64,000 nt of DNA from Spirochaetota bacterium (GTDB taxonomy: Bacteria; Spirochaetota; UBA4802; UBA5550): assembly GCA_017999915.1 (NCBI GenBank), contig JAGNKX010000014.1:62001-126000 (forward strand), given 5' to 3'. The first letter of the stretch is position 1, and each line of letters starts with the position of its first letter. The notes beneath the pieces were generated by a model. It saw only the letters and a list, made by a program, of their open reading frames with translations. It did no database searches and was not told where the DNA came from. Positions 1 through 6,574 of the stretch are shown one piece after another. A program made the translations under genes and the position numbers.

Positions 1-30
1 TAATACCCCGGAATCAGGCAATTTTTAAGC

Positions 31-57
31 AAAAAAAAAGGATGCTCGATAGCATCC
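31..57 (-). terminator. Intrinsic terminator of the small lipoprotein gene
   Basis: A perfect 7-bp stem (GGATGCT/AGCATCC at 40-46 and 51-57) with a 4-nt loop is followed on the minus strand by nine T residues (A-run 31-39 on plus). It lies 25 bp past the stop codon of the gene that ends at 82. A shorter T-run on the other side may allow weak plus-strand termination. Confidence 0.88.
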
Positions 58-81
58 TTTTTGTTTCTGGTTTGAAAAAAA

Positions 82-264
82 TTACTTCTTGGCTTCTTCT
101 TTCTTTTCTTCTTTTTTCTCTTCGCCAGCAGGTGCAGCTTCTTCAGCTTTTTGTTCTTCGACTGCGGGCTCTTCGGGTTTGTCAGCTTTTTTGCAAGCAA
201 CAAAGCCAGCGCTGAAAGCGAGAGCAAAGATAGATACGAAGATCAAAGTAAAAATTCTTTTCAT
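82..264 (-). CDS. Small Glu/Lys/Ala-rich lipoprotein, 60 aa
   Basis: The protein has a basic start (MKR), a hydrophobic core and a relaxed spirochaete-type lipobox (F-V-A-C) with the acylated Cys at residue 24. This leaves a mature peptide of only 36 residues, made almost entirely of Lys, Glu, Ala and Pro and with no predicted fold. It has its own good ribosome site (AAGGAG 8-10 nt before ATG), a promoter with a perfect -10 and a strong terminator, so it is a stand-alone and probably well expressed gene. The function is unknown; it may be an abundant envelope spacer or charge-carrying lipoprotein. Alternatives cannot be separated from sequence alone. Confidence 0.75.
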   Translation of the reverse strand: MKRIFTLIFVSIFALAFSAGFVACKKADKPEEPAVEEQKAEEAAPAGEEKKEEKKEEAKK

Positions 265-308
265 ACTATGTACTCCTTCTGTTTGTGTAATAAATTTTGT
301 GCATCATG

Positions 309-336
309 ATTATAATGCCTTTAAAAAATCAATAAA
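309..336 (-). promoter_or_regulatory. Promoter of the small lipoprotein
   Basis: On the minus strand a perfect -10 TATAAT (309-314) is preceded, after 16 bp, by a weak -35 TTTATT (331-336). The start codon follows about 45 bp downstream. Confidence 0.5.
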
Positions 337-384
337 AAAATAAAAAAACTTCAAATTAATATTTACCATGTAAAATAATTTGAA
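331..384 (-). terminator. Likely weak terminator downstream of the DegT-like gene
   Basis: A 9-bp perfect AT-only inverted repeat (350-358 and 376-384, 17-nt loop) is followed on the minus strand by a long T-rich run (331-349). It is about 100 bp past the stop of the gene ending at 488. The stem is AT-only, so efficiency is doubtful. Confidence 0.4.
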
Positions 385-487
385 ATTCTTTTATCAATTT
401 TGACTTTGTCATATAAAACAAAAAAAGTATATAGCGTCAATATATTTTATTAATTTTTTTATATTTTTTTCAATGACCCTCGGGCGA

Positions 488-1594
488 TTAAATAAAGCCC
501 GCGATATTTTTCGAAATTTTTTCAACGTCCTTTCTGCTCAATGTCGGATACAGGGGCAGGGAAAAAAGCTTTTTCGAGAGGCGTTCGCTGTTGGGATACT
601 CTGGTCCCTGGTAGCCTGCAAGCCTGTGGAGGGGACAGGCTATGGGCCTGTGCACTTCAATGCGGCTTTTCCTCCAATAGGTCTCGATTTTATCATTGGA
701 CAGGTTGAATAATACGGGAAAGGCCTGGTATGCGAATTTTTCATTAAACTGGAACGGTGTTTTATGGGGGGTTATGCGGATCGATTCGTGGTAAATTCTG
801 GCTATTTCACGCCTCCGGTGGAGGAGATCGGGGAGCTTTGCCAGCTGGGAAATCCCCATGGCGCCCTGAAAATCGGTCATGGAATAATCAAAATGCAGGT
901 GCTCCTCGCCATTGCCGCGGAAATCTCTCATTACGGAATAATTCTTGGAATTGTTGGTGAAAACCATCCCGCCGTTTCCGGTCGTGATTATGCCGGCCGG
1001 ATCAAAGGATGCCACGGTAAAGGCGCTGTTCCTTCCGGCAGGTATCTCGTCGATCTCGGTGCCTATGGCATGGGAAATGTCTTCGATGACGGGGATTGAA
1101 AGATCTTCCAGGCCCCGAACCTGGAAATGGAAGCCAAAGAGGTGCCCGGTCACTATGGCCCTTGTCTTATCTGTTATTCTGCCCTTTATGTCATCCAGTG
1201 AAGGGAAAATTGAGTCATTTTCAATATCCACCAGGACCGCTTTCCCTCCCGTCATGGACAGGGCGCTCAGGGGAGCCTGCGAAAAGAAGGATGGCATGAT
1301 GATCTCGTCGGAACCGCCGATCTCAAGGGACTTGAAAACAAGATGGTAGGCCGCCGTGAGGGAACTGGTCGCCACCGCGTATTTGAGGCCTATCATTTTC
1401 GCCAGGGAGGATTCGAAAGTTTTGACCGATTCGCCCGCCACCAGGTCGTCGTTGATGAGACAGTCCAGGACCGCCTCGAGCTCTTTCCGGGTAATGGTGG
1501 GTTTGCTGGATACGATCTTCATACCCCTGCCTTTTACGTGTGTTTCCGGTATAATAACTGATGGATTGTTCATGGGATATTCTTTTTTCTCCAA
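488..1594 (-). CDS. DegT/DnrJ/EryC1/StrS-family protein lacking the PLP lysine
   Basis: At 368 aa the length and motif order fit the sugar aminotransferase family. An ATSSLTAAYHL stretch matches the usual SGTxAL phosphate-binding loop, EDISHAIG matches the EDxAQAxG Asp loop, and SFDPAGIITTGNGG stands where the family has SFxxxKxxxxGxGG. The catalytic Lys that holds pyridoxal phosphate is replaced by Gly201 (codon 992-994 on plus). Known relatives such as ColD, which lost Lys, have His there and act as dehydratases; Gly is different. It may be a non-catalytic or regulatory homologue, or bind PLP non-covalently. Start is uncertain between Met1 and Met8. It is transcribed alone. Confidence 0.8.
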   Translation of the reverse strand: MEKKEYPMNNPSVIIPETHVKGRGMKIVSSKPTITRKELEAVLDCLINDDLVAGESVKTFESSLAKMIGLKYAVATSSLTAAYHLVFKSLEIGGSDEIIMPSFFSQAPLSALSMTGGKAVLVDIENDSIFPSLDDIKGRITDKTRAIVTGHLFGFHFQVRGLEDLSIPVIEDISHAIGTEIDEIPAGRNSAFTVASFDPAGIITTGNGGMVFTNNSKNYSVMRDFRGNGEEHLHFDYSMTDFQGAMGISQLAKLPDLLHRRREIARIYHESIRITPHKTPFQFNEKFAYQAFPVLFNLSNDKIETYWRKSRIEVHRPIACPLHRLAGYQGPEYPNSERLSKKLFSLPLYPTLSRKDVEKISKNIAGFI

Positions 1595-1663
1595 TAACTA
1601 AATTTATCCAATATGGTCAAGAATGTTTTATGTCTCATTTAAAAAAATCCCTGCGGGGCTTGC

Positions 1664-1680
1664 AAGGGGCTCCGCCCCTT
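1664..1680. repeat. GC hairpin AAGGGGC-TCC-GCCCCTT
   Basis: Perfect 7-bp stem with a 3-nt loop, no T-run on either side. It lies 32 bp from the larger palindromic repeat and may belong to the same composite insertion. Confidence 0.5.
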
Positions 1681-1712
1681 GACCTCACAGAAAAAATATT
1701 ACATTTGAATCT

Positions 1713-1817
1713 ATTGACAGGGAGCTGTCCTGCTCGTCCGCCTCGTATAACATCCTGTTGACTCGGCGGAAACGGCGACATCCATGTCGCCTTCTCGCAG
1801 GACAGCTCCCTGTCAAT
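1713..1817. repeat. Palindromic interspersed repeat, copy 1
   Basis: A perfect 21-bp inverted repeat (1713-1733 and 1797-1817) closes a 105-bp element. Inside are a hairpin with TCCGCC (1737-1742) pairing with GGCGGA (1765-1770) and a second perfect hairpin GGCGACAT-CC-ATGTCGCC (1774-1791). The internal core 1737-1767 is recognisably shared with copy 2 at 15741-15774. No ORF is present, so it resembles a non-coding REP- or MITE-like element. Confidence 0.75.
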
Positions 1818-1934
1818 CATGACTTTGATAAAAATAGTTTATTTTGAACATGGAATTTTCTTATAAAGCTTATTTTTTTTATGTCCGATAAATAATAGAG
1901 AATATTATATAGTGCGGCAGGTTGGAGGTAAACC

Positions 1935-2789
1935 ATGAGATCAATAGCGAGAAATTGCGCCTTCGGAGCGGTGGGGATTCTGGCGCTCTTTTTATACGGG
2001 AGCTGTGCAACGGACAATTCCTACGCCAAAGAGCGTGATTACCGTAATGTCAAGGCCGGCGATTCCATGGAAAACGCTGATTACGATGAAGAAAGCAATG
2101 AGTTCAGCTCCGCTGACAGTGGGAGCGATAAGGGAGTATCGAATAAAAAAGCAGGCGCAGGCGACGAGGTCGATTCTTCGTATAAAAAGGGGAAATTTTT
2201 TCAAGTCGGCAAGGCCTCATGGTACGGCCGGGAATTCAATGGAAGAAAAACCGCCTCCGGCGAGCGTTTTGACATGAATGGATTGACGGCGGCACATAAA
2301 ACGCTTCCCTTCGGGACGATGGTGAAAGTGAAGAATTTTGAGAATGGTAAGATCATAACCGTCCGCGTCAACGACCGCGGCCCGTACAGGGGAAACAGAA
2401 TAATCGATCTCTCCTATGGCGCCGCTAAGAAAATCGGCATGATCAAGGGCGGTGAGACACAGGTGGGTCTGCAGATAGTTAACAAAGGCGGCGGGGAGGA
2501 GATCGAACGCGAGAATGACGGCGACATTGAAGCGGTATCGGATGACACGAGCCATGAGGATTCCAGCCCGTCAGGGGGCTATGCCATTCAGGCGGGCGCC
2601 TTTTATTCTAAGCGCAATGCCGATCAGCTGAAAGTCAGAATCGAGGGTATGACCAATAAGCCCGTTACCATCATTAATGACGGGGATATGTATAAGGTAC
2701 GGATTGAGGGCCTCGGATCAAAGAGTGACGTAAACAGGCTGAAACGAACGCTTTCAGATGAGGATATTCCGTCATATCTTGTAAAATAA
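1935..2789 (+). CDS. rlpA: RlpA-like septal lipoprotein (DPBB + SPOR)
   Basis: The start has a strong GGAGG site. Residues 1-24 form a lipoprotein signal ending in Y-G-S-C. Residues 25-85 are an acidic, Ser-rich linker; about 92-182 form the double-psi beta-barrel with GKASWYG, the conserved His121 and VNDRGP; about 213-284 form a SPOR domain (GYAIQAGAFYS). In characterised bacteria RlpA is a lytic transglycosylase acting on glycan stripped of stem peptides and recruited to septa by SPOR; this activity is inferred here. It is a single-gene unit with its own terminator. Confidence 0.88.
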   Translation: MRSIARNCAFGAVGILALFLYGSCATDNSYAKERDYRNVKAGDSMENADYDEESNEFSSADSGSDKGVSNKKAGAGDEVDSSYKKGKFFQVGKASWYGREFNGRKTASGERFDMNGLTAAHKTLPFGTMVKVKNFENGKIITVRVNDRGPYRGNRIIDLSYGAAKKIGMIKGGETQVGLQIVNKGGGEEIERENDGDIEAVSDDTSHEDSSPSGGYAIQAGAFYSKRNADQLKVRIEGMTNKPVTIINDGDMYKVRIEGLGSKSDVNRLKRTLSDEDIPSYLVK

Positions 2790-2815
2790 GCATTTTGATA
2801 GAAAAAAATCAGATT

Positions 2816-2843
2816 AAAAAACGGCACTGCAGTGCCGTTTTTT
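2816..2843 (+). terminator. Terminator after rlpA
   Basis: Perfect palindrome in which the CGGCACTG/CAGTGCCG stem is flanked by an A-run and a T-run, 27 bp after the stop codon. The symmetry makes it potentially bidirectional. Confidence 0.9.
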
Positions 2844-2956
2844 ATGTTATCAGCCATATCGGCTTGCATTTGGGGAAGCTTGGTTTTTAGAAGCACATGC
2901 CATATTTTTCATATTATTCAAAAAAATCCCAGAGTTAAGAAAATATCAAAATTTTA

Positions 2957-2984
2957 TTGACAAAAAAAGGGTGGTTTCTATGAT
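2957..2984 (+). promoter_or_regulatory. Promoter for tRNA-Thr and the downstream operon
   Basis: Consensus -35 TTGACA (2957-2962), 16-bp spacer, -10 TATGAT (2979-2984). The predicted start falls at about 2991, just before the tRNA. No other clear promoter precedes rpmG-secE-nusG, so this probably serves all of them. Confidence 0.75.
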
Positions 2985-2998
2985 TTCCACCTACCTCT

Positions 2999-3071
2999 GC
3001 CCACGTAGCTCAGTCGGTAGAGCATTTGCATGGTAAGCAAAAGGTCACCAGTTCAATTCTGGTCGTGGGCT
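2999..3071 (+). tRNA. tRNA-Thr (anticodon GGU)
   Basis: A 73-nt cloverleaf reads cleanly: acceptor GCCCACG (2999-3005) with CGTGGGC (3064-3070), D stem GCTC/GAGC, anticodon stem TTTGC/GCAAA with loop ATGGTAA, and T stem ACCAG/CTGGT with TTCAATT loop. The discriminator is T at 3071 and CCA is not encoded. Its place before secE-nusG recalls the thr tRNA genes upstream of this region in other bacteria. Confidence 0.95.
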
Positions 3072-3206
3072 CATTGTGTGCGTTGATGGCTGAGCTCACA
3101 GTGTCCAAATCCGCAAGGGGTAACTCCAATTTTTTTAATAATTGGTTGACTGCAGGGTAACTGCAACTTTTTTGTAACAATTTGTCATTAAGCCGAGGAA
3201 CGGGAT

Positions 3207-3359
3207 ATGCGCGAGATCATACTGTTGGCGTGCCAGGAATGTAAACGACGGAATTATTCCGTCACGAAAAACAAGAAGAACCAGACCGGCAAGCTGGAAG
3301 TGAAGAAGTACTGCAAGTTCTGCAACAAGCATACGAATCACAAGGAAACAAAGGCGTAG
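3207..3359 (+). CDS. rpmG: Ribosomal protein bL33, zinc-binding form
   Basis: This 50-residue basic protein of the large subunit E-site region starts at an ATG after a GAGGAA-like site. Cys9, Cys12, Cys36 and Cys39 form two CxxC pairs, marking the zinc-containing (C+) form. It sits 7 bp before secE, the common rpmG-secE-nusG order. At this length it is easily missed by ORF callers. Confidence 0.95.
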   Translation: MREIILLACQECKRRNYSVTKNKKNQTGKLEVKKYCKFCNKHTNHKETKA

Positions 3360-3366
3360 GTCCGAC

Positions 3367-3570
3367 GTGAACAAGATCCTTGATCCTATCCGCCGGTTTA
3401 TCGCGTATGTCCGTGACGCTAAAGATGAATTGAAAAAAGTCACCTGGCCGACGAGGGATGAGGTAACGAGTTTTACGATGGTCGTAGTGGTGGCCCTGCT
3501 GGTCATCTCGATTTTTCTCTGGGCCGTTGATGCCGGTCTCATGTATCTGATAAATTCCGTAGTGAAGTAA
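3367..3570 (+). CDS. secE: Preprotein translocase subunit SecE
   Basis: A 67-aa single-span SecE of the short bacterial type with a GTG start. The amphipathic segment carries the diagnostic KKVTWPTRDEV motif, followed by one transmembrane helix (about residues 40-60). It clamps SecY, encoded 25 kb downstream, in the inner-membrane channel. The 3-bp gap to nusG indicates co-transcription. Confidence 0.95.
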   Translation: MNKILDPIRRFIAYVRDAKDELKKVTWPTRDEVTSFTMVVVVALLVISIFLWAVDAGLMYLINSVVK

Positions 3571-3573
3571 TTT

Positions 3574-4116
3574 ATGGCGAAAGAGTGGTATGTCGTTCAT
3601 ACATATTCGGGCCACGAGAACAAGGTAAAGCTTGCTCTCGAAAAGGAAGCTGAAAAGCGCGGCCTGCAGGAAAAACTGATCCAGGTGAAGATACCGACCG
3701 TCGAGGTTCCCGAGGTAAAAGACGGTAAAAAGCGGGTCAGGTCGAAGAAATTCTTTCCGGGCTATGTCCTGGTGGAGATGGAATTCGATGACGAGACCTG
3801 GGGCCTGGTGAAGGGCATCACGGGCGTCACTAATTTTGTGGGCGCCTACGGATCTAACAGGCCGAAGCCGCTTTCCCGGGAGGAGGTCAATTCCCTCTTT
3901 GACCAGATGGGCGAGCAGAAGACGAAGGAGAAGATTTCCACGGTGGTGGACTTCTCCGTTGGAGAGCATGTCAAGGTCATTGACGGGCCCTTCAATAACT
4001 TCAGCGGCGTCGTCGAGGAAGTGTATCCTGAAAAGGGGAGGCTCCGGGTGAAGGTCGAGATTTTCGGACGCGGTACGCCGGTGGAGCTTGATTTTTTACA
4101 GGTTGGCAAAATTTAG
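3574..4116 (+). CDS. nusG: Transcription elongation factor NusG
   Basis: 180 aa, normal family length. The NGN domain (about 1-115) contains EWYVVHTYSGHE and KKFFPGYVLVEM, which contact the polymerase clamp; the KOW domain (about 125-178) contains GEHVKVIDGPF, the surface that binds S10 (NusE) or Rho. Its genomic neighbours are its functional partners: rpoB, rpoC and rpsJ lie downstream. Confidence 0.97.
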   Translation: MAKEWYVVHTYSGHENKVKLALEKEAEKRGLQEKLIQVKIPTVEVPEVKDGKKRVRSKKFFPGYVLVEMEFDDETWGLVKGITGVTNFVGAYGSNRPKPLSREEVNSLFDQMGEQKTKEKISTVVDFSVGEHVKVIDGPFNNFSGVVEEVYPEKGRLRVKVEIFGRGTPVELDFLQVGKI

Positions 4117-4232
4117 CGATATTATAATATTAATGGGTAAGTAAACGGTCTCCGCGTTGCTTTTTGCGGCCGGGATCATTAGATTCTACTATTAAATAAG
4201 AATTTTCTTTTTGGTTACTGTAGAGGAATATC

Positions 4233-4667
4233 ATGGCAAAGAAAGTCAAAACCATTGTTACTGAAATCAAGTTGCAGATTCCCGGCGGCCAGGCGAACCC
4301 GGCCCCCCCGGTAGGTCCGGCCCTGGGTCAGCACGGCCTGAACATCATGGATTTCTGCAAGTCCTTCAACGAGAAGACGAAGGACCAGATGGGGACGATC
4401 CTCCCGATCATCATCACGGTCTATGACGACCGGACCTATACGTTTGTCATTAAAACGCCGCCGGCGGCCGTTCTCATTAAAAAGTCGCTGAAGATCGAGA
4501 AGGGCTCATCGGAGCCGAACAAGACGAAAGTCGGCACCATTAACCGGAAGCAGCTCGAGGAAATAGCAGGCATCAAGATGCCTGACATCAACGCGAATGA
4601 TATTGACGCGGCCGTCAACATCATAGCCGGGACCGCCCGGTCTATGGGTGTGGACGTTGTCGAGTGA
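4233..4667 (+). CDS. rplK: Ribosomal protein uL11
   Basis: 144 aa. The N-terminal domain has the methylated, thiopeptide-contacting segment [17 protein letters not shown], and the C-terminal RNA-binding domain ends [10 protein letters not shown]. It forms the GTPase-associated centre stalk base with 23S rRNA. A 116-bp AT-rich leader precedes it, with a TATAAT at 4123-4128 but no well-spaced -35; in other bacteria this leader is where L1 represses the operon. Confidence 0.96.
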   Translation: MAKKVKTIVTEIKLQIPGGQANPAPPVGPALGQHGLNIMDFCKSFNEKTKDQMGTILPIIITVYDDRTYTFVIKTPPAAVLIKKSLKIEKGSSEPNKTKVGTINRKQLEEIAGIKMPDINANDIDAAVNIIAGTARSMGVDVVE

Positions 4668-4709
4668 CGCGGCCGCGTGACGCAGATACAAATTCGAGGT
4701 ACGTAAGAA

Positions 4710-5393
4710 ATGAAACGTGGTAAAAAAATAGCGGCGGCGAAGACCAGGGTCGACAGGAACAAGCTGTACAATGTCGATGAAGCGGTCAAGCTGATGAAAG
4801 AGTGCAAGTATTCCAAATTCGATGAAACGGTGGACATACAGATCAAGCTGATACACAAGAGCTTCCAGAATATTCGCGGCTCGGCGAGCCTTCCCGCGGG
4901 GACCGGCAAGGAGAAGAAGGTCCTGGTCATCTGCAAGGGAGATAAGCAGCGGGAAGCGCAGGAAGCCGGCGCCGATTATGTTGGCGCCGAGGATATGATC
5001 GAGAAGATCAAGACCGGGTGGATCGATTTCCAGGCGGTCGTGGCGACGCCCGACATGATGAAGGAGGTCGGCAAGCTGGGGCAGACGCTCGGCAAGAAGG
5101 GCCTCATGCCGAAGCCGAAGTCCGGGACCGTGACCGAGGACATCAAGGGCATCGTGAAGGAGCTCAAGGGCGGCCGGGTCGAGTACAAATCGGACAAGAC
5201 CGGAGTCATCCACATGGGCATCGGCAAGATATCGTTCACCGACGATGCGATCATCAGCAACGTAAGCGCTTTTTTCAATCAGGTGATGAAGGACAAGCCC
5301 TCCGACGCGAAGGGCAATTACATAAAATCGGTGTTTATCAGCTCCTCCATGGGGCCCGGTATCAAACTCAACCACAAGGGGATTGAAAAATAA
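4710..5393 (+). CDS. rplA: Ribosomal protein uL1
   Basis: 227 aa, normal length. The conserved segments [15 protein letters not shown] and [10 protein letters not shown] are present. L1 builds the mobile E-site stalk and in many bacteria also represses rplKA translation. Its stop overlaps the rplJ start (TAATG at 5391-5395), so the two are translationally coupled. Confidence 0.96.
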   Translation: MKRGKKIAAAKTRVDRNKLYNVDEAVKLMKECKYSKFDETVDIQIKLIHKSFQNIRGSASLPAGTGKEKKVLVICKGDKQREAQEAGADYVGAEDMIEKIKTGWIDFQAVVATPDMMKEVGKLGQTLGKKGLMPKPKSGTVTEDIKGIVKELKGGRVEYKSDKTGVIHMGIGKISFTDDAIISNVSAFFNQVMKDKPSDAKGNYIKSVFISSSMGPGIKLNHKGIEK

Positions 5394-5914
5394 TGGTAAA
5401 GCAATATAAAATCGATGAAGTTTCGTCCATGGTCGCCCAGCTGAAGGAGAAGGGCAACATCATCCTCACGAACTATTCCGGGATCAGGGTTAAGGACCTG
5501 AGCAAGCTTCGCAAGACCCTCAGAGGCAAAAACGCGGATTACCGCGTTGTCAAGAACACGCTTTTCAAGCGGGCCCTGAAAGAAATGGGAATCGATGGCC
5601 TTGACGAGTACCTGAAGGGGCCCGTTGCCGTCGCCTTCGCAAAGGATGATGCGGGAGAGGTCGCCAAGGCGCTTAAGGATTTCGCCAAGGACGTGGAGAA
5701 GTTCAGTTACTCCGCCGGCTACCTCGACAATGTCCTCTATAATCAGGACCAGATCAAGACAATAGCCGATCTTCCGACTAAAGAGGTCGTTCTCGCCCAG
5801 TTGATGGGCATGATCAACGGGCCGGCACGGGGCGTTGCGGTGGGCATGAATCAGATCATGGCTTCCCTGGCGCGGGGCATCAAGGCGGTAGCCGAGGTCC
5901 AGAACAAGCAGTAG
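5393..5914 (+). CDS. rplJ: Ribosomal protein uL10
   Basis: 173 aa. The N-terminal globular rRNA-binding part has LTNYSGIRVKDLSKLR and VVKNTLFKRA; the C-terminal alpha-helix that carries L7/L12 dimers follows. Because the start overlaps rplA there is no room for the usual L10-binding leader in front of the gene, unlike many bacteria. A 176-bp gap instead follows it. Confidence 0.95.
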   Translation: MVKQYKIDEVSSMVAQLKEKGNIILTNYSGIRVKDLSKLRKTLRGKNADYRVVKNTLFKRALKEMGIDGLDEYLKGPVAVAFAKDDAGEVAKALKDFAKDVEKFSYSAGYLDNVLYNQDQIKTIADLPTKEVVLAQLMGMINGPARGVAVGMNQIMASLARGIKAVAEVQNKQ

Positions 5915-5925
5915 CATGTGTTTTG

Positions 5926-5959
5926 CATAATACCGCTTTCGGGCGGAAAATTATGTTTT
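5926..5959 (+). promoter_or_regulatory. Stem-loop in the rplJ-rplL spacer
   Basis: CATAAT (5926-5931) and CCGC (5933-5936) pair with GCGG (5943-5946) and ATTATG (5950-5955), followed by TTTT. It could be a partial terminator, an L10 site or an mRNA-processing signal. Confidence 0.45.
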
Positions 5960-6001
5960 AAATTATTATTTTAATAGAAAAGGTTCTGTTTCCAGTGTAT
6001 A

Positions 6002-6007
6002 TATAAT
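6002..6007 (+). promoter_or_regulatory. Possible -10 box for rplL
   Basis: A perfect TATAAT stands 83 bp before rplL, but the correctly spaced upstream hexamer is poor. A dedicated rplL promoter would help make the four or more copies of L7/L12 needed per ribosome. Confidence 0.3.
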
Positions 6008-6090
6008 ATGCGGATACAATGCCTTTATAGGTTTTTACGATTCATTCGTATTAACTTGAAGAAATTCACTAAGTATAAAGGAGATTCACA

Positions 6091-6465
6091 ATGGCAAAGG
6101 TTCAAGAATTACTGGACGCGATCGGCTCTCTGACTCTTATCGAAGCCGCTGAGCTGGTCAAGGCGATGGAAGAGAAATTCGGCATTTCTGCCGCGGCGCC
6201 GGTCGCGGTGGCCGCTGCAGCGGGTCCCGCTGCCGCCGAGGCAGCCGACGAACAAACCGAGTTTGACGTGATCCTCGCGGGTTTCGGCGACAACAAGGTC
6301 GCGGTCATCAAGGAAGTCCGGACCATAACCGGGCTCGGCCTCAAAGAAGCGAAAGAACTCGTCGAAGCCGGCGGCAAACCGGTCAAAGAAAAAGTTTCCA
6401 AGGAAGAAGCTGAGAAAATCAAACAGCAGCTGGTTGCGGCAGGCGCGACAGTTGAGGTAAAATAA
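6091..6465 (+). CDS. rplL: Ribosomal protein bL12 (L7/L12)
   Basis: 124 aa. An N-terminal dimerisation segment (about 1-33) is followed by a long Ala/Pro hinge (about 34-56) and the C-terminal factor-binding domain with [13 protein letters not shown]. It recruits EF-G and EF-Tu, both encoded in this window. A consensus-like AAGGAG site precedes the ATG. Confidence 0.97.
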   Translation: MAKVQELLDAIGSLTLIEAAELVKAMEEKFGISAAAPVAVAAAAGPAAAEAADEQTEFDVILAGFGDNKVAVIKEVRTITGLGLKEAKELVEAGGKPVKEKVSKEEAEKIKQQLVAAGATVEVK

Positions 6466-6508
6466 TCTGGCGAGTGATAATCATTTTTTTCCACAAAAAA
6501 CGAGCAAC

Positions 6509-6537
6509 AGGTTTGGTTGGCGACAATCAAACCTTTT
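6509..6537 (+). terminator. rplL-rpoB attenuator
   Basis: An 11-bp stem (6509-6519 with 6524-6534, one G-U pair) capped by a GCGA tetraloop is followed by a short TTTT. A partial terminator at this junction is well known in E. coli, where it reduces polymerase subunit expression below ribosomal protein levels. Confidence 0.65.
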
Positions 6538-6574
6538 GGCGTTTTTAAACATCTCGGTAAAGGTTTAAACATCC

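Larger units (their letters stand above)
1595..1934. other. 340-bp gene-free spacer with two dyads
   Basis: This divergent spacer between the DegT-like gene and rlpA holds a compact GC hairpin (1664-1680) and a 105-bp palindromic repeat (1713-1817). The remaining 117 bp before rlpA are AT-rich and must contain its promoter, which I cannot place confidently. Confidence 0.7.
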
